DNA from: Mongoliibacter sp.
GTDB taxonomy: Bacteria; Bacteroidota; Bacteroidia; Cytophagales; Cyclobacteriaceae
Length of the DNA: 64,000 nucleotides
Assembly: GCF_007692705.1 (NCBI RefSeq)
Contig: NZ_REBN01000201.1
Span: 1-64,000, forward strand
Direction of reading: 5' to 3'
Shown here: positions 8,228-16,144 of the stretch, in pieces
Layout of the letters: each line of letters starts with the position of its first letter
Position numbering within the stretch: position 1 is the stretch's first letter
Notes under the pieces: generated by a model
The model's input: the letters and a program-made list of their open reading frames with translations, nothing else
The model's database searches: none
What the model was told of the DNA's origin: nothing
Position numbers and translations under genes: made by a program

Positions 8228-9568
8228 TCAATATTCCAGGGTTGTTAACTCTTTAGATAAAGACTGTAAAATATAGCTTCCGATAGCTTTCCCTTGAAGG
8301 ACACCCTCTTCAATTGCATCTCTAAAATGTATACCACCATAAAGTCTGGAAATTGCTGCTTCCTTAGCAGCTTCTTCGAAAGAATTGAAGTGTCTTTCCG
8401 GTAAGCCAAAATAAACCTCTGAGGTATCTAGGAAATCAAAATTATCACCAAAGTAATCAGTCAATATAACTGCGCTGGTGGTGGAAATCACTGAGTGTCC
8501 ACTGGTGTATTCAGGAAAAGGAGGGGTTTGAAGCAATGGTCTCCATGAATTATCAAGGTACTTGTTGATAGCAGTTTCCGGTCTTATCCGGTCAGAATCA
8601 TATTTCTCTTCCCAGCAGCTTACAAAGGCATCATGAATACCCATTGCTATCAAAGTATGGATGTAAAGGGTTTCTGACCAATTCAAATTAGCCTTTTGTG
8701 CTGCTATTCCGGTAATTCCTATCCAGTGTCCTCCTGGTGATATCTTTTTTATCCCGATGGCCATATGACCAGAGTATTGTACCATAAAAGGATTACAATC
8801 CCAGAAGTTAGCAATAAGCTTTTGTGTTTCAGTAAGTCTTGAAGTTACCTCATATACTTCTGTAAGTTGATCATAGAACAAACTGCTGGTATCTAATGAA
8901 AAAGCGGCAGGAGGAGATGGTTTATAGGGCTCAAGGTCTTTTATAAAAAATGTTTTTATTGTACGCCATTCGGGTTCCACTGCTGCCATATAGGCTGGAG
9001 GAGTGGGGTACCAGAAACCTTCCGCTTTTTTCGGGCTATATCGGATTAGTGTGCTCAATTTTGAATAGTTATCATTTTTCGCCAGGTCCAAAATCTTTTC
9101 GACAACTTGTAAGGCAAATGATTTACTTTTTGTAATTTCTTTCTTTTTAATCCATTTATTTTTATAAAAATCCCTTTCAAACTCAGACATCACCTCGGTT
9201 AAGGTCTCTCCGGAGGGCATGATTCTTCTTCCTACCTCCAACATTGCATATACAGAAGCAAAATGCGGATCTACCCCTTCGGTGTCATATGACCCTAGAG
9301 TGACGTCGTGATTGATTACAGTAAATAAATTTTTGTTATAATTGGCATCATTTAGAATTTCCCAAGCCAGGTGAGCAGCTAATGTCGGGTAGGCATAAAA
9401 TCTTGCAGCCGCGGGAGGCGAGGCAACATCTGTAACCATTACCTCAGTTATTTTGAACAACTGATCAATGTAAATGTCTATTGGAGGTTTGTTTTCAGCC
9501 CTTAATTCTTTTTTACCAAAAGAAATTGTTACTAATATCAAAGCAATATAGCGGTAGAAGAAAGACAT
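8228..9568 (-). CDS. Vanadium haloperoxidase/PAP2-like secreted acid phosphatase family protein
   Basis: The three oxyanion-binding motifs of the vanadium chloroperoxidase/PAP2 superfamily are visible in order: KYDSDRIRPETAI (K-x6-RP type), FPEYTSGHSV (PxxxSGH) and SRLYGGIHFRDAIEEG (SRxxxGxHxxxD). The length of 446 residues fits the VCPO-like bacterial group. An N-terminal hydrophobic stretch (YRYIALILVTISF) suggests export. Whether it binds vanadate and halogenates or acts as a phosphatase cannot be read from the motifs alone. It is the last gene of an operon, five bases after the FG-GAP gene. This pairing is frequent in Bacteroidota, as far as I recall. Confidence 0.88.
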   Translation of the reverse strand: MSFFYRYIALILVTISFGKKELRAENKPPIDIYIDQLFKITEVMVTDVASPPAAARFYAYPTLAAHLAWEILNDANYNKNLFTVINHDVTLGSYDTEGVDPHFASVYAMLEVGRRIMPSGETLTEVMSEFERDFYKNKWIKKKEITKSKSFALQVVEKILDLAKNDNYSKLSTLIRYSPKKAEGFWYPTPPAYMAAVEPEWRTIKTFFIKDLEPYKPSPPAAFSLDTSSLFYDQLTEVYEVTSRLTETQKLIANFWDCNPFMVQYSGHMAIGIKKISPGGHWIGITGIAAQKANLNWSETLYIHTLIAMGIHDAFVSCWEEKYDSDRIRPETAINKYLDNSWRPLLQTPPFPEYTSGHSVISTTSAVILTDYFGDNFDFLDTSEVYFGLPERHFNSFEEAAKEAAISRLYGGIHFRDAIEEGVLQGKAIGSYILQSLSKELTTLEY

Positions 9569-9573
9569 ATGTC

Positions 9574-12500
9574 CTATTGAAAATCAAATATTTTTATTTC
9601 TTGGTTATTGATTCCAAAATAAAGTCTTTTTGGCTCTGAAGGCAAACTTAAAATAGACTTTACATCGCCTTTTATATTCAAGCCAGATACGGACTGTGGA
9701 ATAAAGTTAAACTGACCTTGTCCATTTCCTTTAAATAGCTGGCCAAAACTGGCATCTATTACCCCCAATCTCAATCTAATTTGTGATTGATTTCCAGCCA
9801 ATAAAAAATCTAAATTTCCATCATTATCATAATCGAACACCTGAATAGCATAAACTGGTGCGAACTGGGCCTCTATAGGAAGGTTGATAATTTCGAACCT
9901 ACCTCCGTTATTTTTTAGCATCACTGTTCTTAATTCACTGGCATAAAGTTTATTGGTATTTTTAACAACATCTTTTCCAAGGATTTTTTCGATTCCAGCA
10001 GAAGCATAAGATTCATAATCTGTGAATTTACTCCTCATACTATACATCTGATCCAATAATTCATCCCTGCTTGGAAATGGATATTCTTTTCCTTGGTTGT
10101 AATAGGTCAAAATGGGATCGATCGAAGTATTGTCATCAAAGTCTCCATAATAAAGTGTTAGCGGCTCCTCTTTAGTAGGATGGAATTGTGAATTCAACCC
10201 AAAGTTACCTACAATGAAATCTGTATTTCCATCATTGGTAAAGTCTCCAGCCTCAATTTTTGTCCACCAGCCAGAGGGGCTATCAGAGAGGTATTTTTTG
10301 GTTTCATCCAAGAAATTAGTACCATTCTGGTTTTCTAAAAACATGATCGGAGTAAATTCCCCAACCATAATCAAATCTTCAAATCCATCTTGATTTAAGT
10401 CTATAGCAAAAGCATCTCTGATCATTCCCAACTTCCCACCTTGAGGTAAGAAATCGCTTGATTGATCAGTAAACTTTCCCGTACCATCATTGATCAAGAG
10501 ATGACTTTTTGGTGTTTCAGGATATTTTCCTGGAATAAGTCTTCCTGCTACAAAAATGTCGGGGAAACCATCTCCATTGAAATCTGCACTGATTACCTTT
10601 GAAGCACTGCTTCTCAATTTGGGGATATTGGAATCATGAAGGGTTAAATTTCCTTTACCATCATTTAGATAAAGACGGTCTTGTAAGGATTCGTCTGTAC
10701 TGAGATAGTCATGATAACCTCCACTTGCCAAGTATAAATCTAAATATCCATCTCCATTTGCATCAAAAAACAGCGCGTCAGCATCAGTAAATTCATCACT
10801 CGTCTCAAAGCCATCAAAAGGCCTCCATTCATTATTTTCAAAATAGAAAACTCTACCGGGGAATCCTTTAGAGCCGCCAATAAAAATTTCTTCTTTTCCA
10901 TTTCCAGTAATGTCACCAGCCGCCATTATTGGGCCAAGATAGGAAGGCATTTCCAATAATAATGGTTGTCTTTTGAAATCATTAAATCCATATTCTTCGT
11001 GTGAGTAAGGAAGGGTTTTATCAGATGGGGAAAATACAACCCTGTTCTCATCTTTAATGGAAATATTATTTTTGGCCTCAGATGCTTCAATAGTAACCTG
11101 ACTGTTAAGTTTTGGATTCAATACGCGGGATGATGTTCCACCAGGCCATGTAACGATTACAGAATCAACTCCAGTTATATTCCCTAAGCCAAAATGTATA
11201 ACCTGAGAAACAGAAGACTGAAATCCCCTTATAGGCATTTGTTCTTGAAAATACTCTCCATTTTGAGTATAAACATGGATTTTACTTCCTATTCCAGTTG
11301 GATTTTGCGGATTTCCCTTTAGTTTTATTTTGAGGTAACGGTTGTCTTCATGGCCTGTATTTCTATAAATGGAAGCTGTTTGATTGATGTTGTTTACAAT
11401 TAGATCCAGATTACCATCATTATCTAGGTCAGCGTAGACTGCCCCGCTTGAAAAATTTGGTTGGGCAATTCCAGCCTCTTTGGATTTATTTTCAAAACGA
11501 AGGTGACCTGTATTTTCAAAATAATAGTTTGCTATAGGAGTGGAACTCATTGAAGTTACCAATTCAAGAGTATCGGCTTTTTCACCGGCCACAGCAGATT
11601 TGAAGTAATAGTCTCCCTTATATTTGAGAAAGTCTCTGTTTGTATAATCCCGGTAATAACCATTGCTGACGAATAAATCTTTGTGCCCGCTATTGGTAGC
11701 ATCAAAAAAAAGTGCTGACCATGACCAGTCGGTATTTGATATTCCAGCCAATTGGCCTATTTCACTGAATAACCCAGCCCCCTGATTCAGGTGTAGCATA
11801 TTGCGCATGTTTTGATGGTAAAACCCTCTGTTTACCATTAGCGCGTATTGCTCATAATTTTCAGGCCCGTATAAAAGTTTTTGTCTTTTATTATCCTCGG
11901 GAAGCATATCTAAAGTAAAAATATCCACCAGGCCATCGTTGTTGATATCTGCGATATCCAAACCCATGGAGAAGTGAGATATATGCTGTAAATAAGTTGG
12001 GAGATGATCGGTAAATGTACCATCTCTATTATTGATATAAAGGTAATCAGGTTCTATGTAATCGTTACTGACATATAAATCTATCCACCCATCTCCGTTT
12101 ATATCAGATGCAACTACTCCAAGTCCAAACCCCAAAGCGGTACTTTTGATGCCGGCCTCATCACTGATATCAATGTACTTCCCGTTATCATTTCTAAATA
12201 GCTTATCCCCTGCAAAAGGATGTTTTTTTTCTCTAGCTTCATCAAACTCGATCTCATTGATGACCTCAATGTGGTGATTTAGAAGAAATAAATCTAAATC
12301 ACCGTCATTGTCATAATCAAAAAAGAGTGCTTGTGTGGAATTAGAGGGATCATCTAAACCGTATTCCTTTGCAGATTCTTTGAAAGTCAAGTCTCCCTGA
12401 TTTATGTAAAGCTCATTTCTTCTGCTATCCAAGCTTCCATTTCCTGAATAACATACATAAATATCCAAGAAGCCGTCACCATTGATGTCGACTACACTAA

Positions 12501-12858
12501 CTCCTGTAGTCCAAGATTTTTTACCTGCTACCCCTGCAGTTTTGGTGATGTCTTTAAAATTAAAGTTCCCGAGGTTTTGGTAAAGTTTATTGTCGGTCAT
12601 ATTACCGGTAAAAAAAATGTCTTCAAGCCCATTATTGTTAAAATCTCCTACAGCTACGCCTCCTCCATTATAGAAATATTCGTACGTAAGAATATTATTA
12701 CTCCGATCTTCAGTTAACTTATTATTAAAGTTTATACCAGATTTCCTCGAAGGAATCGTTTCAAAAAGAGGCTTTTTTTTGTTTGAGTTTTGCTCAGACT
12801 GAAGTAGAGGTAGGAGAAATATGAATGGTACGAATAAGAAAACCAGTAAAGATTTCAT
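9574..12858 (-). CDS. FG-GAP/VCBS repeat protein with ASPIC-UnbV domain (CRTAC1-like)
   Basis: This 1094-residue exported protein has at least ten calcium-loop repeats of the DxNxDGxxDxxx type, for example DINGDGFLDIYV, DYDNDGDLDLFL, DLDNDGNLDLIV and DFNGDGFPDIFV. They are split into two beta-propeller blocks. Between them, at about residues 520-590, lies an ASPIC/UnbV-type domain (GSKIHVYTQNG, QVIHFGLG, DSVIVTWPGG). The first 23 residues are a signal peptide without a lipobox. It is probably a cell-surface or periplasmic calcium-stabilised binding scaffold, and no catalytic site is recognisable. The gene lies 36 bases after the ROK-type repressor and five bases before the haloperoxidase-like gene, so the three probably form one operon. 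Confidence 0.93.
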   Translation of the reverse strand: MKSLLVFLFVPFIFLLPLLQSEQNSNKKKPLFETIPSRKSGINFNNKLTEDRSNNILTYEYFYNGGGVAVGDFNNNGLEDIFFTGNMTDNKLYQNLGNFNFKDITKTAGVAGKKSWTTGVSVVDINGDGFLDIYVCYSGNGSLDSRRNELYINQGDLTFKESAKEYGLDDPSNSTQALFFDYDNDGDLDLFLLNHHIEVINEIEFDEAREKKHPFAGDKLFRNDNGKYIDISDEAGIKSTALGFGLGVVASDINGDGWIDLYVSNDYIEPDYLYINNRDGTFTDHLPTYLQHISHFSMGLDIADINNDGLVDIFTLDMLPEDNKRQKLLYGPENYEQYALMVNRGFYHQNMRNMLHLNQGAGLFSEIGQLAGISNTDWSWSALFFDATNSGHKDLFVSNGYYRDYTNRDFLKYKGDYYFKSAVAGEKADTLELVTSMSSTPIANYYFENTGHLRFENKSKEAGIAQPNFSSGAVYADLDNDGNLDLIVNNINQTASIYRNTGHEDNRYLKIKLKGNPQNPTGIGSKIHVYTQNGEYFQEQMPIRGFQSSVSQVIHFGLGNITGVDSVIVTWPGGTSSRVLNPKLNSQVTIEASEAKNNISIKDENRVVFSPSDKTLPYSHEEYGFNDFKRQPLLLEMPSYLGPIMAAGDITGNGKEEIFIGGSKGFPGRVFYFENNEWRPFDGFETSDEFTDADALFFDANGDGYLDLYLASGGYHDYLSTDESLQDRLYLNDGKGNLTLHDSNIPKLRSSASKVISADFNGDGFPDIFVAGRLIPGKYPETPKSHLLINDGTGKFTDQSSDFLPQGGKLGMIRDAFAIDLNQDGFEDLIMVGEFTPIMFLENQNGTNFLDETKKYLSDSPSGWWTKIEAGDFTNDGNTDFIVGNFGLNSQFHPTKEEPLTLYYGDFDDNTSIDPILTYYNQGKEYPFPSRDELLDQMYSMRSKFTDYESYASAGIEKILGKDVVKNTNKLYASELRTVMLKNNGGRFEIINLPIEAQFAPVYAIQVFDYDNDGNLDFLLAGNQSQIRLRLGVIDASFGQLFKGNGQGQFNFIPQSVSGLNIKGDVKSILSLPSEPKRLYFGINNQEIKIFDFQ

Positions 12859-12894
12859 GTTATATTCCTTTCTTCTTGATAAAGAGATTGTCTC

Positions 12895-14133
12895 CTAGGC
12901 TTGGAAAATCTCCTCAAATATTTTCTCGTTAACCACAGCTACACCTCCAAGAAGCCCTACCTCTTTCCCTAATTTGTAAATCAGTAGTTCTGTACTTTCT
13001 CTTGTTTTTGGCATACTGTATATATTCAACGCTTGTTGAATAGGGATGGTCAAGTATTGTTTTGCCTCTGCTACAGAACCGCCAAGTATTATCAATTCAG
13101 GATTTAAAAGCTGAATTAGGATTGAAATACCTCTCCCAAGGAAAAGACCGGCCTCAGAAAGTATAGTAATAGCCCTTTGATCACCAGTAAGCGCGGCTTC
13201 CACGACAAGGGTCGGTTCAATATCATTGTTGTTTTCCTTTACCATTCTAGCCAAAATAGAATCCTCGTCTAGCTGAATAGCTTCTTTTGCCATCTTTACA
13301 ATGGCAGTTCCTGAAGCAACAGTTTCAAGACTGGTGTTTTTATTTATTGTACTATTGTCATGGCTCTCAAAAATAGGTGAGTGGCTAAACTCACCGGCAA
13401 ATCCGGAAGCCCCATGGTAGAGTTTACCGTCTATTATGATTCCAATTCCAATACCCCAACCTATGAATATTCCCAATACATTTTTATATGATTCGTTATG
13501 TCCAAATTTAAATTCAGCTAAGGTCATTGCCCTGGCATCATTTTCTAAAAAAACCTGCCTTCCTAGCTTGTTTTCGAAATTTTCAACCAAACTCTTTTTT
13601 CCAAATTTCAGGTAAGTGTGGTTAATGCCATTTGCAGAATCAATTAGGCCAGGCATTGATATACCAATAGCGATTATTTTTTGATCATCTAATCCGGTGT
13701 CATCTTTATGTTGCAGTATGAAATCGCATATTTTCTCAAAAGTCTCCTTCTCATTGTTGAGTTGGATTTTCAAAACTGCTGGTTCTGAAACAGATTTATT
13801 TTGACTATTATATACTGAGACTCTTGTCCTAAATTTATTTATATCTACAGAAACGATATAAAACGAGTCATCCGCTAATCTGTAAAGATCAGGTTTTCTT
13901 CCTCCTTGAGATTCTGCCCTCCCATGTTTGATAATTTCACCAGAGCTCATGAGATCACCCAAAAGTGAATTGACAGTAGGTAAACTGATGCCTACTTCAT
14001 TACACATTTCTCCGGCAGTGTTACTTCCTTTTGTGTAAAGATTTTTTATCAGTTTCAATTTATTGATGTAGCTCTTCATTTCTACTACACCACCGGTTTT
14101 TTCTAGCGATTTTTTTGGGTTGATCAGATTCAT
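12895..14133 (-). CDS. ROK family transcriptional repressor (NagC/XylR-like)
   Basis: An N-terminal winged helix (TAGEMCNEVGISLPTVNSLL, about residues 40-59, and the GGRKP wing turn near 83) precedes a ROK sugar-kinase-like domain with GISMPGLID, FIGWGIGIGIIIDGKLYHGA, GFAGEFSH and LIILGGSVAEA. At the position where ROK proteins normally carry CxCGxxGC after the conserved His, this protein has HSPIFESHDNSTINKNTSLE without cysteine, so the structural zinc is probably lost. An alternative start is the Met at residue 19 (14079). It heads the operon with the FG-GAP and haloperoxidase-like genes and probably responds to a sugar, regulating this operon or the facing susCD locus. Confidence 0.9.
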   Translation of the reverse strand: MNLINPKKSLEKTGGVVEMKSYINKLKLIKNLYTKGSNTAGEMCNEVGISLPTVNSLLGDLMSSGEIIKHGRAESQGGRKPDLYRLADDSFYIVSVDINKFRTRVSVYNSQNKSVSEPAVLKIQLNNEKETFEKICDFILQHKDDTGLDDQKIIAIGISMPGLIDSANGINHTYLKFGKKSLVENFENKLGRQVFLENDARAMTLAEFKFGHNESYKNVLGIFIGWGIGIGIIIDGKLYHGASGFAGEFSHSPIFESHDNSTINKNTSLETVASGTAIVKMAKEAIQLDEDSILARMVKENNNDIEPTLVVEAALTGDQRAITILSEAGLFLGRGISILIQLLNPELIILGGSVAEAKQYLTIPIQQALNIYSMPKTRESTELLIYKLGKEVGLLGGVAVVNEKIFEEIFQA

Positions 14134-14282
14134 AAATAAAAATTTGAATCAAATAAGTAAATTTTTAGAGAATAATAAAAGAGCTTAAGTAAAAAAATAG
14201 AGGATATATCGAACTTTCTATCTGGAAATAGCTCTATTTTTTCTAGAACTCTTTAATTCTGTAAAAAAAATATAAGAAGAAA

Positions 14283-14311
14283 AAAAGCTACCCCTATTAG
14301 GGATAGCTTGT
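14283..14311 (-). terminator. Intrinsic terminator of the DUF6600-type gene
   Basis: On the - strand, AAGCTAT-CCC-TAATA-GGG-GTAGCTT is followed by a T-rich tail (the + strand shows AAAAAAAA on the left). It lies six bases beyond the stop codon. Confidence 0.75.
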
Positions 14312-14316
14312 TTGAT

Positions 14317-15675
14317 TTAATTATTGCCTCTTCCACCTCTGCTGGAAGATTGTCTGGAAGAAGTGCCAGAAGAAGAACTTCTGCTTGGCGCCGACCTGAC
14401 AGAAGGAGAACTCTGTCTGCTTGGAGCACTACTCCTTACTGCCGGACTACTTTGCCTACTTGAGGAACCACTTCTGACTGTTGGGCTACTTTGTCTATTT
14501 GACGTCCCACTTCTGACGGCAGGGCTACTAGACCTATTATTGGATCCTGATCTTACAGCAGTATTATTTTGAGGCCTGCTATTTCTGGAATTTACAGATG
14601 GTGATTCCGTTCTTTGGTTAGTACCTGATTGTACCCTGGTACTGCTTCTAGTTCCAGGAGTGTTGATATTCTGATTATCCCTGCTATTGGTATTACCCAA
14701 AGTAGCATTTCGGCTATTATTTCTCGCATCAGGAGCAGCAGTTCTATTCTGCGGTTGTTGACCAGTTTGAGTCCTCGCTGCTTGACTATTAGCTCTCGTA
14801 GCCGAGCCTGCACTCCTTACTCCTTGAGTATTCTGATTACCCGAATTTGCACTATTGACTCTGCTTCTTGCGTCAGACCTTTTGAACTCTTCTGCCTTGA
14901 TCGCTCTCTGTGGCCTAGCAGCTTCATTTGCTGATCTTGAGGAAGCAATTTGAGGTCTGTATACATTTAAGGAGTTATTGTTTAATGTTGCTCTACCGGG
15001 TCTGCTAGTTTCATTAACCTGATAAACTGGGATATTTGACCTGGTAGTTCTTTGAAGCTCATTTCCTGAAGGACCAGTATAGTATGTAGTATTGTTGTTT
15101 ACATAGGTGTTGTTGATTATGGTAGTATTATTGTAAACATTTACCACATTATAGCTTGGTATAAAGTATCTATGGAAATACCTCGCTCTAAATCTTCTCT
15201 GAGGAAGGAATACCCAATGTCTAGCAGGCATGTAGATTCCAATATTTACATGCATTCCTGGTCCAAGTGGTGCCCATCCATAATAGCCTCCACCAGTTCT
15301 CCAGCTTACCCAAGCTGGTCCCCACTCATAACCAGGAACCCAAGCCCAACCATATAAATCGTCCCAGAACCATCTTCCGTAATGAAATGGAGCCCAGCCC
15401 CAATTATAATTGGAAACCCAAGTATTGCCAAAGTTGGTCATGGTCCAATAACCATTGGTAACGTAAGGCTGAAAATTATTATCTACATAAGGTACCCAGA
15501 CATAACCGTGATTCGGATCCATTACCCAGTCTCCATAAGGAGCCAATTCATTATAGAATACCTGAAAAGAAACACTACCGTTGTAATGGTGACTTGCATG
15601 AGCCCTGTTCATCAGAGCGATGCCAATGCCTAGCATCAACACCATGCACATTCGATATAGGATTGTAGTTTTCAT
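14317..15675 (-). CDS. Secreted DUF6600-type protein with Ser/Arg-rich repeat tail
   Basis: A signal peptide (residues 1-27, ending RAHA) is followed by an aromatic-rich domain, about 30-175, built of repeated YGDWV, GYVWVPYV, GRWFWDDLYGWAWVPGYEWG and WVSWR segments. This matches the pattern I know as DUF6600. From about residue 180 the chain becomes low-complexity Asn/Ser/Arg/Gln, and residues 373-437 are five near-identical 13-residue units of the type AVRSGTSNRQSSP. The protein is probably cell-envelope or extracellular; its function is unknown. It is monocistronic, with its own terminator. The high content of basic and polar disordered sequence suggests binding to polyanions such as DNA or polysaccharide, which is inference only. 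Confidence 0.8.
   Translation of the reverse strand: MKTTILYRMCMVLMLGIGIALMNRAHASHHYNGSVSFQVFYNELAPYGDWVMDPNHGYVWVPYVDNNFQPYVTNGYWTMTNFGNTWVSNYNWGWAPFHYGRWFWDDLYGWAWVPGYEWGPAWVSWRTGGGYYGWAPLGPGMHVNIGIYMPARHWVFLPQRRFRARYFHRYFIPSYNVVNVYNNTTIINNTYVNNNTTYYTGPSGNELQRTTRSNIPVYQVNETSRPGRATLNNNSLNVYRPQIASSRSANEAARPQRAIKAEEFKRSDARSRVNSANSGNQNTQGVRSAGSATRANSQAARTQTGQQPQNRTAAPDARNNSRNATLGNTNSRDNQNINTPGTRSSTRVQSGTNQRTESPSVNSRNSRPQNNTAVRSGSNNRSSSPAVRSGTSNRQSSPTVRSGSSSRQSSPAVRSSAPSRQSSPSVRSAPSRSSSSGTSSRQSSSRGGRGNN
14365..14559 (-). repeat. Tandem 39-base coding repeat, five units
   Basis: The DNA encoding residues 373-437 of the DUF6600-type protein repeats in 39-base steps. The units read AVRSGSNNRSSSP, AVRSGTSNRQSSP, TVRSGSSSRQSSP, AVRSSAPSRQSSP and SVRSAPSRSSSSG. 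The later units are more diverged. Copy number may vary between strains. Confidence 0.8.
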
Positions 15676-15902
15676 GATAGTAGGATTTTGTGCGTTTGGT
15701 TGATTTTACGCTAAAAAATGAAATTAAGTTTTGAAAAAATATTAAAAATAGTAATAAAAAATTAGCAAAACCGTTTTAGCAAATTTTTATATTGGGCCTA
15801 TTTTTGGAATTTAACTTAATATAGACGGTGATTGTCAAGCAATTGGAAATGCTTCACTAGCTAAGTGGAAAATAATCTAAAAAAATAGCATCATAAATAG
15901 AA

Positions 15903-15926
15903 AAACCGGCTCAAGGCCGGTTTTAA
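15903..15926 (-). terminator. Intrinsic terminator after the Lacal_2735-type gene
   Basis: CCGGC-TTGAG-GCCGG on the - strand, flanked by AAAA and TTTTT, lies five bases beyond the stop. The 250 bases further left, up to the DUF6600-type start, are AT-rich and show no other gene. Confidence 0.75.
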
Positions 15927-15930
15927 TTCT

Positions 15931-16101
15931 TTATTTTTTCTTTAAATCATCAATTTTATTGGCAACATCTTCTGCCTGTGCCATCAACTTGTCTGCTTCA
16001 GTCCTATTGCTGTGGGAAACTTTGTGAGATTTTTCAAGCAACTGCTTGTATTCCTCTTGAAGCTTTTCAATTTCTGTTTTTTTCTTAAATAGTCCGAACA
16101 T
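15931..16101 (-). CDS. Lacal_2735 family small protein (56 residues)
   Basis: This short gene is not in the ORF track. It reads MFGLFKKKTEIEKLQEEYKQ and ends in VANKIDDLKKK, with no internal stop. MFGLFKKK followed by a charged helix EKLQEEYKQLLEKSHKVS is the pattern I recognise as the Lacal_2735 family of Bacteroidota. The chain is predicted to be one or two amphipathic helices, possibly a coiled coil, with a hydrophobic/basic N-terminus that could touch the membrane. Function is unknown. It lies 43 bases after the MORN-repeat gene on the same strand and is closed by a strong terminator, which supports it as a real gene. Confidence 0.85.
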   Translation of the reverse strand: MFGLFKKKTEIEKLQEEYKQLLEKSHKVSHSNRTEADKLMAQAEDVANKIDDLKKK

Positions 16102-16144
16102 ATTTTCTTTTTAGGTATAACTCGAAATAGACCGTTTGGTTCAA

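Noticed and set aside
14324-14572. + strand Leu/Glu-rich ORF of 82 residues
   Set aside because: It is the antisense of the Ser/Arg repeat tail; its composition is a by-product of the 39-base repeats.
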